Origin: Coprobacillus cateniformis
GTDB taxonomy: Bacteria; Bacillota_I; Bacilli_A; Erysipelotrichales; Coprobacillaceae
Reading direction: 5' to 3'
Assembly (NCBI RefSeq): GCF_009767585.1
Contig: NZ_WSNW01000001.1
Span: 2,138,090-2,202,089, forward strand
Length of the DNA: 64,000 bases
Every line of letters begins with the position of its first letter. Within the stretch, counting starts at the first letter, position 1. The translations under genes and the position numbers were made by a program. The notes under the pieces were generated by a model, which saw only the letters and a list, made by a program, of their open reading frames with translations, was not told where the DNA came from and did not search any database. This document shows positions 8,663 to 19,700 of this stretch, one piece after another.

Positions 8663-8778
8663 ATTTTTAGTTTTTTGAATACTCTCATTAACAATGTCAA
8701 TTATCTATATAGATACATTTTTCAGTATATTCATTATGAAATGAAAAGGGGATAATATAGCAGAGGTTGTGATGAGAG

Positions 8779-8982
8779 ATGATTAGTTATAGACCATTAT
8801 TTGATAAAATGAAAGAAAAGGGTATATCTTCATATGCATTAATTCATAAACATGATATTAACCCAAGAACAGTACATAATCTCAAACATAATAAAGGAAT
8901 TTCAACATATACATTGGAGAAATTATGTCATATTTTAGAATGTACTCCTAATGATATTATAGAGTTTATCAAAGATGAATAA
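8779..8982 (+). CDS. Small Xre/Cro-type HTH regulator (YozG-like)
   Basis: This 67-residue protein is essentially one helix-turn-helix domain. SSYALIHKHDINPRTVHNL gives helices 2-3, and TYTLEKLCHILECTPNDII is the helix 4-5 pattern of short Cro/C1-type regulators such as YozG. There is no second domain, so it probably acts as a dimeric DNA-binding protein. The start ATG 8779 has GAGAG just upstream, a modest ribosome site. It is a single gene with its own terminator, and no neighbouring target operon is obvious. Confidence 0.85.
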   Translation: MISYRPLFDKMKEKGISSYALIHKHDINPRTVHNLKHNKGISTYTLEKLCHILECTPNDIIEFIKDE

Positions 8983-9024
8983 AGTAACAAGTCTCAAAAA
9001 CAGACTTGTTACTTTTTGTCTTTT
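8981..9024 (+). terminator. Intrinsic terminator after the Xre gene
   Basis: A perfect 14-bp stem (AAAGTAACAAGTCT / AGACTTGTTACTTT) with a short loop is followed by TTGTCTTTTT. Confidence 0.92.
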
Positions 9025-9126
9025 TGGGAGGATATGTGTTTCAATTTATATTTTTTCAAATGATAAATCTTAATGCTTTTTAAAATCATATCATGTATAA
9101 TAAAACTATACGAAAGGGGTTTTACC

Positions 9127-10998
9127 ATGGCAAAATTAGATAATTTTTTAATTCAGCTCTTTCATGAAGGTAACTGCTTAGAGATGTACAAAGTCTTTGG
9201 AGCACATCTTGAAGAAAATGATGGTGACAAAGGTGTTCGTTTTAGTGTTTATGCACCTCATGCAAAGAGTGTTCAAGTCGTAGGGGATTTTAATAACTGG
9301 AATGGGGAAGAACATTATATGGAAAGATATACTGATGGAGGTATCTTTACATTGTTTATTCCACATATAAAACAGTATGCTACATATAAATACCGCATTG
9401 AGACACCTAATGGTTCATGGGTAGATCGTGCAGACCCTTATGCTTTTTTTAGTGAACTTCGTCCTGCAACTGCTTCTAAGGTCTATAATATTGATGGATT
9501 TAAGTGGGCAGATAAGCGCTGGTTGAATAAGCGTACAAAGAATTTTGATAAAGTCTTAAATATTTATGAGGCCAATATTGGTTCATGGAAGATGAAAAAA
9601 GATTTTACTGATGAAGAAGATGGTGAATATTATAGTTATGAGGAAATGATTGATGAAATTATTCCTTATGTTGTTGAAAATGGATTTTCTCATATTGAGT
9701 TAATGCCTTTGATTGAGTTCCCATTTGATGGATCATGGGGATATCAGGCGACAGGATATTTTAGTGCAACAAGTCGTTATGGAAATCCTAAACAATTAAT
9801 GGCATTTATTAATGCTTGTCATAAAAATAATATTGGTGTGATTATGGATTTTGTTCCTGCACATTTTGTAAAAGATGGACATGGATTACATCAATTTGAT
9901 GGTGGTTATGTTTATGAATATCCAGATATTAATTTGAGATATACAGAATGGGATAGTTGTTATTTTGATTTAGGAAGAGAAGAAGTGCGTAGTTTCTTGA
10001 TGTCTTCTGTTCATTATTGGGCACATTATTTTCATATTGATGGTATTCGTTTTGATGCTGTTAGTAATTTGATTTATTGGAAAGGAAATAAAGAAAGAGG
10101 CGTTAATGATGGTGCAATTGAATTTATGAAACGCATGAATTCACATATGAATGGCTTATTTCCTGGTGTAATGTTAATTGCTGAAGATTCTAGTGATTAT
10201 CCTAATGTCACAAGAGCACCACATGCTGGCGGATTAGGTTTTGATTATAAGTGGGATTTAGGTTGGATGAATGATACATTGGCATATTTTAAGAAAGATC
10301 CTATTTTCCGTCAACATCCTGATACTCACAACAAGTTAACTTTTTCTATGATGTACTTTTATAGAGAAAATTATATTTTACCTTTATCACATGATGAAGT
10401 TGTTCATAGTAAGGGAACAATCTTAGATAAGATGTGGGGAAATAATGATCAGAAGTTTGCTCAATGTAAGACTCTTTACTTGTATATGATGACTCATCCA
10501 GGTAAAAAATTAAACTTTATGGGTAATGAATTGGCTGAGTATAAAGAATGGGACGAAAAGAAAGCATTAGGCTGGGTATTGCTAAAATATCCACAACATG
10601 ATTCTTTCCATAAATATTTTAGTGATTTAAATCATATGATTTTAAGTCATCCTGCACTTTATCAGTATGATTATTATCCTGAAGGTTTTGAGTGGCTAGT
10701 TGTTGATGACAATCAACAAAGTGTATTTGCCTATGCACGTTATGCACCAGATGGTGAAGTTTTAATTTGTATTATGAACTTTGTGGGGAATACTCATGAA
10801 GGGTATAAAATTCCTGTACCTGTTGCAGGAACATATAAAGAGATCATTAACACTGATACTGATTGTTATACGGGTAGTCATTTTATTAACAAGCGTGCAA
10901 TCAAATCGAAGAAAGTACCAGCAGTTCATAAAGAGAATTCAATTGCAGTCAATATTGCACCATTCTCAGCTATGGTCTTTGAATTGAAAAGAAATTAA
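9127..10998 (+). CDS. glgB: 1,4-alpha-glucan branching enzyme GlgB
   Basis: This 623-residue GH13 enzyme makes alpha-1,6 branches in glycogen. The N-terminal CBM48-like domain (about residues 20-115) includes VQVVGDFNNWNG. The catalytic barrel shows the nucleophile in GIRFDAV (D310), the acid/base in LIAEDSS (E353) and the third aspartate in LSHDEVV (D423). GSWGYQATGYFSATSRYG is characteristic of branching enzymes. It is somewhat shorter than E. coli GlgB, which carries an extra N-terminal domain. ATG 9127 follows AAAGGGG, and a TATAAT lies at 9096-9101. It is co-transcribed with glgP 14 bp downstream. No glgC or glgA is present here. Confidence 0.95.
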   Translation: MAKLDNFLIQLFHEGNCLEMYKVFGAHLEENDGDKGVRFSVYAPHAKSVQVVGDFNNWNGEEHYMERYTDGGIFTLFIPHIKQYATYKYRIETPNGSWVDRADPYAFFSELRPATASKVYNIDGFKWADKRWLNKRTKNFDKVLNIYEANIGSWKMKKDFTDEEDGEYYSYEEMIDEIIPYVVENGFSHIELMPLIEFPFDGSWGYQATGYFSATSRYGNPKQLMAFINACHKNNIGVIMDFVPAHFVKDGHGLHQFDGGYVYEYPDINLRYTEWDSCYFDLGREEVRSFLMSSVHYWAHYFHIDGIRFDAVSNLIYWKGNKERGVNDGAIEFMKRMNSHMNGLFPGVMLIAEDSSDYPNVTRAPHAGGLGFDYKWDLGWMNDTLAYFKKDPIFRQHPDTHNKLTFSMMYFYRENYILPLSHDEVVHSKGTILDKMWGNNDQKFAQCKTLYLYMMTHPGKKLNFMGNELAEYKEWDEKKALGWVLLKYPQHDSFHKYFSDLNHMILSHPALYQYDYYPEGFEWLVVDDNQQSVFAYARYAPDGEVLICIMNFVGNTHEGYKIPVPVAGTYKEIINTDTDCYTGSHFINKRAIKSKKVPAVHKENSIAVNIAPFSAMVFELKRN

Positions 10999-11012
10999 AG
11001 GGAGAGAAATGT

Positions 11013-13409
11013 ATGTTCAAAACAAAAGAAGAATTTAAATATGAATTTTCAAGAAGAATTATTGAGTCTTATGGGAGAACTGTAGAAGAATCTCATATTA
11101 CTGAAAAATTTATGGTTCTTGAAACAATGGTTAGAGATTATGCCTCTGTCAACTGGGCTATGACAAAAATGGCAACAAAAACGAATTATCAAAAACAAGT
11201 TCATTATTTTTCAATGGAATTTTTAATTGGTCGTCTGTTAGTTAACAATATGATGAACTTAGGAATCTATGAAATTGCTAAAGATGGATTAGAGGACTAT
11301 GGAATCAATATTCATGATTTAGAGGAATTAGAATCAGATGCTGGACTTGGTAATGGTGGTTTAGGAAGGTTAGCGGCCTGTTTTATGGACTCATTAGCAT
11401 CTCTTTCATATCCTGCTTTTGGAAATACAATTCGTTATGAATATGGTTTGTTCAAACAAAAAATTGAAAACGGTTATCAAGTAGAAGTTCCTGATCAATG
11501 GTTAAGATTGGGGAATATGTGGGAAGTTCGTAAACCAAAACATGCTGTTGATGTTAAATTCTGGGGTCGTGTTGTTTGGAATGAAGAAACTGGAAAATGG
11601 GAACATGTAGATGCTGAATGCGTTCGTGCTGTTCCATATGATATGCCTATTGTTGGAAATGATACAACAGTCACAAATACACTTCGTTTATGGCATGCTG
11701 AACCAAGTGAAGAGATTCCTTCAAATAAAGATTTTAGACAATATGCTCAGGAAGTGCGTGATATTTGTCAAACACTTTATCCTGATGATTCTACATTGGC
11801 GGGTCGTACATTGCGTTTAAAACAACAATATTTCTTTGTATCAGCAGGTATTCGTGCAATTATTAAAAATCATTTGAGGGTTTATCCTTCGTTAAGTAAT
11901 TTTCATGAAAAAAATGTTATTCAGTTAAATGATACACACCCTGTTTTAGCTATTCCAGAATTAATGAGAATTTTGGTTGATGAATATGATATGGAGTGGG
12001 ATGAAGCATGGCATATTACATCACACACATGTGCTTATACAAATCATACTATATTGGCTGAAGCTTTAGAAAAATGGCCTGTATCTACAATGGAATCATT
12101 ATTACCAAGAATTTATCAGATTATTGAGGAAATTAATCGTAGATTTATTGGCTATGTTAAACAGGTCAGTGATCATGATGATGACTTATTAAATAGAGTT
12201 ATGATTATTAAAGATGGACAAGTTTATATGGCTCACTTAGCGATTGCTGGAAGCTTCAGTGTAAATGGTGTAGCTAGACTACATTCACAAATTCTTAAGG
12301 AACAAGAGATGAAAGATTTTAATTTCTTATATCCAAATAAATTTAATAATAAAACAAATGGTATTACTCATAGAAGATGGTTAGCTTATTCCAATCCAGA
12401 ATTGTCTGCATTGTTAAATGAAACAATTGGAACTGATTGGTTAAAGCATCCTGAACAATTAGAAAAATTAATGGAATATGTTGATGATTCAATTGTCCAA
12501 GGTAAATTCTATAATGTGAAACAACAAAGAAAGCAAGTTTTAGCTGATTATATCTATAAACATAATGGAATTCGTATAGATACAAATAGTATTTTTGATA
12601 TTCAGGTGAAGAGATTACATGCTTATAAACGACAATTGTTAAATATCATGCATGTGATTTACTTATATCAAGAAATGAAAGTTAATCCTGAATTTAGAAT
12701 TTATCCAAGAACATTTATCTTTGGTGCTAAAGCTGCTCCTGCCTATTACTTTGCTAAAAAGGTTATTAAATTGATTAACAGTGTAGCTGATATTGTAAAC
12801 AATGATCCAGAGACGAGTGATTACTTAAAGGTTGTCTTTATTGAAAACTATGGAGTTACAATTGCTGAGAAAATCATGCCAGCTGCAGATGTTTCTGAAC
12901 AAATTTCAACTGCTGGAAAAGAAGCAAGTGGTACTGGTAATATGAAATTCATGATGAATGGAGCAGTTACGATAGGAACATTAGATGGTGCAAATGTTGA
13001 AATGGCTGAACGTGTTGGAGATGACAATATTATTATCTTTGGATTAAAAGATAATGAAGTTGAAACATTGAGACAACATGGACAATACAATGCATGGGAT
13101 TATTATAATAATAATCCACATATTAAACGTGTTGTGGATTCACTTGTTGATGGAACATTCCATGAATCTAGAGAAGAATTTAGAATGATTTTTGATGAAT
13201 TAATGAATAGAAATGATGAATATTTCTTATTTGCTGATTTTGAAGAGTATGTCAAAGCACATGAATTGATTGATGCATATTATCGTGACCGTGCTAAATG
13301 GTCAAAAATGTGTTTAGTTAATATTGCTCAGTCTGGATATTTCTCTTCAGATCGTACAATTGAAGAATATGTATCTGATATTTGGAAACTAGATAGAGTG
13401 AAACGTTAA
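11013..13409 (+). CDS. glgP: Glycogen/maltodextrin phosphorylase GlgP
   Basis: This 798-residue GT35 phosphorylase releases glucose 1-phosphate from alpha-1,4-glucans. Family features in order are YFSMEFLIGRLL, the LGNGGLGRLAACFMDS motif, QLNDTHPVLAIPELMR, IFDIQVKRLHAYKRQLLN and the pyridoxal-phosphate site EASGTGNMKFMMNG, with the PLP lysine at K645. Length is normal. GGGAGAG precedes ATG 11013. It follows glgB directly and ends at a strong terminator. Whether it prefers glycogen or maltodextrin cannot be read from sequence. Confidence 0.96.
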   Translation: MFKTKEEFKYEFSRRIIESYGRTVEESHITEKFMVLETMVRDYASVNWAMTKMATKTNYQKQVHYFSMEFLIGRLLVNNMMNLGIYEIAKDGLEDYGINIHDLEELESDAGLGNGGLGRLAACFMDSLASLSYPAFGNTIRYEYGLFKQKIENGYQVEVPDQWLRLGNMWEVRKPKHAVDVKFWGRVVWNEETGKWEHVDAECVRAVPYDMPIVGNDTTVTNTLRLWHAEPSEEIPSNKDFRQYAQEVRDICQTLYPDDSTLAGRTLRLKQQYFFVSAGIRAIIKNHLRVYPSLSNFHEKNVIQLNDTHPVLAIPELMRILVDEYDMEWDEAWHITSHTCAYTNHTILAEALEKWPVSTMESLLPRIYQIIEEINRRFIGYVKQVSDHDDDLLNRVMIIKDGQVYMAHLAIAGSFSVNGVARLHSQILKEQEMKDFNFLYPNKFNNKTNGITHRRWLAYSNPELSALLNETIGTDWLKHPEQLEKLMEYVDDSIVQGKFYNVKQQRKQVLADYIYKHNGIRIDTNSIFDIQVKRLHAYKRQLLNIMHVIYLYQEMKVNPEFRIYPRTFIFGAKAAPAYYFAKKVIKLINSVADIVNNDPETSDYLKVVFIENYGVTIAEKIMPAADVSEQISTAGKEASGTGNMKFMMNGAVTIGTLDGANVEMAERVGDDNIIIFGLKDNEVETLRQHGQYNAWDYYNNNPHIKRVVDSLVDGTFHESREEFRMIFDELMNRNDEYFLFADFEEYVKAHELIDAYYRDRAKWSKMCLVNIAQSGYFSSDRTIEEYVSDIWKLDRVKR

Positions 13410-13442
13410 AAGACGAGCACACTTTCATAGAATAAAAATATT

Positions 13443-13490
13443 AAAAGATCTAATATTATCATTGAGATAGTTTTAGATCTTTTTTATATT
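13443..13490 (+). terminator. Terminator of the glgB-glgP operon
   Basis: AAAAGATCTAA pairs with TTAGATCTTTT, with an inner ATTATC/GATAGT extension, followed by T-rich sequence. Confidence 0.9.
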
Positions 13491-13942
13491 TATGAATTGT
13501 TTGCTTATTACACATATATTCAATTTGAAGTATAATGTATGTGAAAAATAAAAATAGGTTTCTTTACGGGAAATCCGATAAGGAATTTTGAACATCTCTA
13601 AGAGGAGTATATCTATTATAAAGTGATACAAAGGGATAGATTTATGGGCAGAATCTAAGATAGGTGAGGGAATAGGAAAAGAGTTTAAACAAGGTAAGAT
13701 GGCTGTTTTAGATGAACAGATTGTCTATAAATATGAGGTTAGTCCTTTGAGTTGGTTATAAGTATGTACAGAAGAACATTTAAAGATAGAAAGGAAATTG
13801 ATAATACATGAAGATTTTCAAAGAAAAGTTATAAATAAGGTATTTTAATCATAATGTTTTTTAAGCATTCCAATACTTTAATAAATGTGAATGTCAAAAA
13901 ATTTCATACAAATCATTTTATTAAATGATTAAAGAACTACAG
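13491..13942 (+). other. Gene-poor interval with a short coding remnant
   Basis: No intact gene is visible here. A 34-codon open stretch at 13657-13761 reads as plausible protein (KIGEGIGKEFKQGKMAV... ending SPLSWL) before TAA, but has no start or ribosome site. It may be the end of a decayed gene of unknown type. The remainder is AT-rich without strong structure. Confidence 0.35.
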
Positions 13943-13984
13943 AAATGACTTATATTTTATATATAGGTCATTTTATTTTTTAGG
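13943..13984 (+). terminator. Terminator-like hairpin upstream of the pullulanase gene
   Basis: AAATGAC...TATAT pairs with ATATA...GGTCATTT, followed by TATTTTTT. It lies before the pullulanase promoter and probably insulates it from the remnant region. Confidence 0.6.
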
Positions 13985-13994
13985 AGTTTTTAGT

Positions 13995-14037
13995 TTGACA
14001 AACTTTGATAGTTTTTTAAGATAGTTTATGTTATACT
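13995..14037 (+). promoter_or_regulatory. Probable promoter region of the pullulanase gene
   Basis: TTGACA at 13995-14000 could pair with TAAGAT (14017-14022, 16-bp spacer). An extended -10 (TGTTATACT) lies at 14029-14037. Either would start transcription 50-80 bp before the gene. Confidence 0.5.
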
Positions 14038-14100
14038 CTATACATAGAGGAAAAGTGTTCGCTTTATCTCGCTTTTTTAGTTTGAGAAAGGAATATAAAT

Positions 14101-16194
14101 ATGGAACCTAATGCAATAAGAATGAAAGCTATCGCTATAAATTTTAATGAAATAAGAGTTTATCTCTCTAAGAATTATTATAATGGAATAAGTAGTAAAT
14201 TTTATTTAAAAGATTTAGAATCTGATGAATTAATTCTTTTAACAGGAGATGCATTAGATAGTAGTGATGATCCTGATTTTCAAAAATATGCTTTTCATGT
14301 TTCATTTCATATGGGAAGAGTCTATAAGATCGTTGATGCTTATGGATTGACATGCTTTTTAGATTTTTCATATCTTTCTATGTGTAAAGAATTTGATGAA
14401 CTTTATTTTTATGAAGGTGATGATTTAGGAAATTGTTATACAAGAGAAAAAACAACTTTTAAGGTATGGGCACCACTATCAACTGGTGTCATTTTAAAGA
14501 TTATCAAGGATGGAAAAGATTTTCTTTATCCAATGGTAAGAGGATTAAAAGGTGTTTATAGCTATACTGTTGAAGAGGATTTAGAAAATGCTCATTATTT
14601 TTATCTCATTAAACATGCTGGAAATTATGATATCTCAATGGATCCTTATGCATATGCAGCATCATCAAATGGGCGGACAAATATTATTGTTGATTTACAA
14701 AAATTATCTATGCCACCACATCAATTGCCACCACTTGAGCATAAAACAGATGCAATTATTTATGAGACAAGTGTTAGAGATTTTTCAATGTCTTCTACAA
14801 GTGGTATGAAGAACAAAGGAAAATTTGCTGCATTTACAGAGCCGCATACATCAACTGACAGTGGCAATCCTACAGGTTTAGATTATTTATCATGTTTAGG
14901 TGTCACTCATATACAATTAATGCCTATTAATGATTTTGCAACTGTAGATGAGAAAAACCCATCAGAATTATACAATTGGGGTTATGATCCTGCTCAATAT
15001 AATGTAACAGAAGGAAGTTATGTAACAGACCCTAATGATGGGTATAAACGTGTCTATGAGGCACAACAAATGATTGAATTCATTCATTCAAGAGGAATGA
15101 GAGTTGTGCTAGATGTTGTGTATAATCATATGCATGATGTCAACATGAATGCTTTAGAAAAAACAGTTCCACACTATTTCTTTAGAAGAAATGATGATGG
15201 CAGTTTGTCTAATGGATCATGGTGTGGAAATGATTTGAATACAACAGCAAAGATGTGTCGTAAATATATTCTAGATATGTGTAAACGATGGCAAGTTTTG
15301 TATGGTGTTGATGGTTTTAGATTCGATCTTATGGGACTTATAGATATTGAAACAATGAAACTTATAGATGCCCAGGGAAAAGCGCTAGATTCTTCATTTC
15401 TTATTTATGGAGAAGGCTGGAATATGATGACAGCTTTAGCAGAAGACAAAAGAACAACAATACAAAATAATAGAAAAGTTCCTCATATTGGATTCTTTAA
15501 TGATTTCTTTAGAGATACTTTAAGAGGAACAAATCAAATGGAAACAAAAGGATATTTTTCTGGTGATACATATAAGACGAATGATGCTATGAAAGCGATT
15601 TGTAATCTTGATATGTTTGAATATATCTCACAGTCTATTAATTATGTAGAATGTCACGATAATGCAACTTGTTATGATAAATTCCAGATTTCTAATTATG
15701 ATGAAGATGAAGAAACAAAGAAGAAGCGTTTAAGATTATTATTAGCTGCTGTCATTTTGTCTCAAGGTATTCCTTTTATTCATAGTGGTCAGGAGTTCTT
15801 TAGAACAAAAGGTGGTTTGCAAAATACTTACAATGCTGGTGATCAGGTTAATGCTCTTGATTGGAATCGTAAGGATTTTGAAATAGACACAGTACAATTT
15901 GTGCAGTTTTTAATTCATTTAAGAAAGAATAATCCTTGTTTTAGATATGCAGATTATGATATGATACGAGCAAATGTTCAATTAGAAAATATTGATCATC
16001 GTATGATACAATATAAATTACATCAAGATGATGGAGAATATCAAGATATTATTGTTTATTTTAATGCTTCGACTGATTCAGTAGAAGTTGATGTTGAAGA
16101 TGGTTATACAGTATTGCATCATACTGAAAAAGGGAAAATAATTGATGGAAAATTAAGTATAGATGGAGTTTGTATGGCTATACTTGTCAGATAG
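14101..16194 (+). CDS. pulA: Type I pullulanase
   Basis: This 697-residue GH13 debranching enzyme cleaves alpha-1,6 bonds in pullulan, glycogen or starch dextrins. The diagnostic YNWGYDP motif of type I pullulanases is at residues 291-297. Catalytic residues are D409 (DGFRFDLMG), E438 (YGEGWNM) and D520 (ECHDNA). A CBM48-like region (TTFKVWAPLSTGVILKI, about residues 118-135) precedes the barrel. No signal peptide is seen, so it acts in the cytosol on imported or stored glucan. AGAAAGGAAT precedes the start. It sits next to glgB-glgP and directly before pth. Confidence 0.95.
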   Translation: MEPNAIRMKAIAINFNEIRVYLSKNYYNGISSKFYLKDLESDELILLTGDALDSSDDPDFQKYAFHVSFHMGRVYKIVDAYGLTCFLDFSYLSMCKEFDELYFYEGDDLGNCYTREKTTFKVWAPLSTGVILKIIKDGKDFLYPMVRGLKGVYSYTVEEDLENAHYFYLIKHAGNYDISMDPYAYAASSNGRTNIIVDLQKLSMPPHQLPPLEHKTDAIIYETSVRDFSMSSTSGMKNKGKFAAFTEPHTSTDSGNPTGLDYLSCLGVTHIQLMPINDFATVDEKNPSELYNWGYDPAQYNVTEGSYVTDPNDGYKRVYEAQQMIEFIHSRGMRVVLDVVYNHMHDVNMNALEKTVPHYFFRRNDDGSLSNGSWCGNDLNTTAKMCRKYILDMCKRWQVLYGVDGFRFDLMGLIDIETMKLIDAQGKALDSSFLIYGEGWNMMTALAEDKRTTIQNNRKVPHIGFFNDFFRDTLRGTNQMETKGYFSGDTYKTNDAMKAICNLDMFEYISQSINYVECHDNATCYDKFQISNYDEDEETKKKRLRLLLAAVILSQGIPFIHSGQEFFRTKGGLQNTYNAGDQVNALDWNRKDFEIDTVQFVQFLIHLRKNNPCFRYADYDMIRANVQLENIDHRMIQYKLHQDDGEYQDIIVYFNASTDSVEVDVEDGYTVLHHTEKGKIIDGKLSIDGVCMAILVR

Positions 16195-16202
16195 GAGTTT
16201 TT

Positions 16203-16757
16203 ATGAAATTAATTGTTGGTTTAGGTAATCCTGGTAAGGATTATGAAAATACAAGACATAATGTTGGATTTATGGTAATGGATCGTTTGTCTGATGTGAT
16301 GAATGTTTCTATTTCTACAACAAAGTTCAAAGGTGAATATGTTAAGTTTAAATATCATGGGGAAGATGTTATTTTGTTGAAACCTATGACATATATGAAT
16401 AATTCAGGAGAGTCAGTGCGTCAAGTTATGGATTATTTTAAGATTGATGTTGAGGATTTACTTGTGGTTTATGATGATATGGATATGCCAGTAGGAAAAT
16501 TGCGTTTAAGACAAAGTGGTAGTGCTGGGGGACATAATGGAGTTAAAAGCATTATTGCCCATGTTGGAACACAGTCATTTCAGCGTATTCGTGTAGGTAT
16601 TGATAAACATCCTCGAATCAAGGTTGTCGACTATGTTTTAGGGCGTTTTCAAAAAGATGAGCAGCCCCTGATTGATCAAGGAGTTGAAGATGCAGTCAAA
16701 GCTATTGAGACATACTTGAATAAAGGTTTTGTTGCTGCTATGAATGTATATAATTAG
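16203..16757 (+). CDS. pth: Peptidyl-tRNA hydrolase
   Basis: This 184-residue protein recycles peptidyl-tRNA that falls off ribosomes. It starts MKLIVGLGNPGKDYENTRHNVG, carrying the conserved catalytic histidine (H19). It also shows KPMTYMNNSGESV, VYDDMDMPVGKLRLR and the GSAGGHNGVKSI loop. Length is normal. The chosen start at 16203 has AGGAG overlapping the pullulanase stop; an in-frame upstream start would run into that gene. It is followed 11 bp later by mfd, the common pth-mfd pairing of Firmicutes. Confidence 0.96.
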   Translation: MKLIVGLGNPGKDYENTRHNVGFMVMDRLSDVMNVSISTTKFKGEYVKFKYHGEDVILLKPMTYMNNSGESVRQVMDYFKIDVEDLLVVYDDMDMPVGKLRLRQSGSAGGHNGVKSIIAHVGTQSFQRIRVGIDKHPRIKVVDYVLGRFQKDEQPLIDQGVEDAVKAIETYLNKGFVAAMNVYN

Positions 16758-16768
16758 AGGAGATAAAA

Positions 16769-19700
16769 ATGAAAAAGATTATTCAAATATTAAAAGATAA
16801 TCCAGCTTATCTTGCTTTAATGAAGGGAAAAGGCGAGATAGTGGTATCCCACGCTAGTGATGAGGCAATCCTCATTGCTAGTGCTTTTTTCAGTTCTGAA
16901 AGGCCAATGCTGATTGTCAAAGAGAGTTTATACCAAGCTCAATTGTTATATCAGGAACTATATCCTATTCTAAAAAACAAAGTTGCTTTTTTTCCATGTG
17001 ATGAATCTTTGCGAATAGAGGCACTTGCATCTTCCCAAGAAATCATGGGAGAAAGAATTAATGCTTTAGCAGCATTATGTAAATCTCAAGATATGGTCGT
17101 TATCTGTCATACACATAGTGTTATACGTCATATTCCTAATCGTGATTTGTTTATGGAGAATACTTTGTCTTTAAAAACTGGTATGGTTATAGAACCTATT
17201 GAGTTACGTCAACGTTTAGTACATAGTGGATATCAAATGATTCAAAGGGTTGATGAACCTTTTTATTATTCTAAACGTGGTGGTGTTATTGATGTTTATT
17301 CTATTCAATATGATAATCCAATTCGTATTGAATTCTTTGATGATGAAATCGAAAGTTTAAGATTCTTTGATAAAAATACTCAGAGGTCACTAGAAAAAGT
17401 TCAAGAAGTGACCATTTTGCCTGCAACAGATCTTCTCTATAGAGAAGAGGAAATTCCAGAGGCTATAAAAGTTATTGAAACATTGAAAGATAAAACAGAA
17501 TGTGAAGAGTATAAAGAGAATTTAGAGGAAGAAATTTCTATTGATATAGAAGCATTAAAGGGCCATGATTATTCAACTCGTTTATATCAGTATTTAAGTT
17601 TATTTTCTTCAACAACAACACTATCTTCATATTTTGATCATGTTCTTTTGATGACCTCTAGCTATGAAAAAATTACAAATGTTTACAAACAATATGTTGA
17701 AGAAACATTTTATTATACTCACGAGTTACAAGGTGTTGGAAAAATGATAAAAGGTTTGATTCTTTATCAGGAAATCATACCTTTATTATCTCAAAAACAA
17801 ATTGACTTTCTTGATTTTAGAACAAATGATAAACAAATTTCTTTTTTAACAAGAGAAGTTCAACTCTCTTTACTTAATGAAAAACAATTGGTTCAGCAGA
17901 TTAAAGATTATTTAATTCAAAACAAAGTATTAATGTGTCTAGATAATAGTCATCAAATACAAATGATGATTGAGTTATTAGATCAAAATGCTATCCCATA
18001 TACTATGGTAGGAAATGATGAAAATATCTACAATGGTGTTAATATTTATATGGGTTCATTTAAAACTGGTATGGATTTCTATGAAGAACATATTGTTTTG
18101 TTAACAGAGACGGAATTATTTAAAGTTAATTCCCAGAAAAAGAAAGGTTATATTAAATATAAAGATGCAAAAATCATTAATGATTATACAGAATTAAATA
18201 TTGGTGATTATGTTGTTCATGATACACATGGTATTGGACAATATATGGGTATTAAAACTTTGGAAACAAAAGGGGCAAAGAAAGATTACCTGTATATAGC
18301 ATATAAAGGTAATGATACTTTATATATTCCAGTAGAGAACTTTAAATTGGTTCGAAAATATGCTTCACGTGATGGAAAATCTCCTAAGATTCATTCTCTG
18401 AATAGTTCCGAATGGCAAAAAACAAAACAACGTGTTCGTAAGAAGGTTGATGATTTAGCTGATAAACTTATTGAACTTTATGCAGCAAGAATGAAACAGG
18501 CTGGATTTGCTTATCCTAAAGATGATGCATTACAGATTCAATTTGAAGAATGCTTTGGGTATGAGTTAACTCCTGATCAACAAGAAGCAGTCAAAGAAAT
18601 TAAAGCAGATATGGAACTTCCAAGACCAATGGATCGTCTTTTATGTGGGGATGTAGGATTTGGAAAAACGGAAGTCGCATTACGTGCGTGTTTTAAGGCA
18701 ATTCTTGCAAATAAACAAGTGGCTTTCTTATGTCCCACAACAATTCTTTCCGCTCAACATTATCATACAATGATCAAACGATTTGAAAATTTCCCAGTTC
18801 GAATTGCTTTATTAAATCGTTTTACAACATTGAAACAAAAAAAAGTTATTTTTGAAGATTTAAAAAATGGAAAAATCGATCTTTTAGTAGGAACACATAG
18901 AATCTTATCAAAAGATGTTGTATTCAAGGATTTGGGCTTATTATGTATTGATGAGGAACAAAGATTTGGTGTAAGACAAAAAGAACAAATTAAACAGTTG
19001 AGAGAAACAATCGATGTTTTAACTTTAACTGCAACTCCAATTCCAAGGACTTTACAAATGTCACTTATGGGTATTAGAGGTTTATCACAAATTGAAACAC
19101 CACCACTTAATAGATTACCTGTTCAAACATATGTTATGGAAAAAAGTGAGCAGTTAATCAAGCAAGTTATTGAAAGAGAGTTAGGAAGAAAAGGACAAGT
19201 CTTCTATCTCTATAACAAAACATCAAATATTGAATCAGTTGCTAATCATATTGCTCGCATGGTACCAGAAGCGAAAGTAGGCATTGGTCATGGGAAGATG
19301 AATAAAGAACAATTAGAGGATGTTATGCAAGCCTTTGTAGATAAAGAATATGATGTTTTAGTATGTACAACAATTATTGAGACAGGTATTGATATTCCTA
19401 ATGCTAATACGATTATTATTGAAGACGCCGATAGATTCGGATTATCACAACTCTATCAAATAAAAGGTCGTGTAGGTCGAAGTGAACGGGTTGCATATGC
19501 ATATTTATTATATGCTAAAAACAAGCAAATGAATGAGGAAGCATCAAAGCGTTTAAAAGCAATTAAAGAGTTTGCACAATTAGGGAGTGGTTATAAGATT
19601 GCTATGCGAGATTTATCTATACGTGGTTCGGGAGATATTCTTGGTGGGGAACAGGCAGGATTTATTGATAGTGTGGGATTTGATATGTATATGAAAATCT

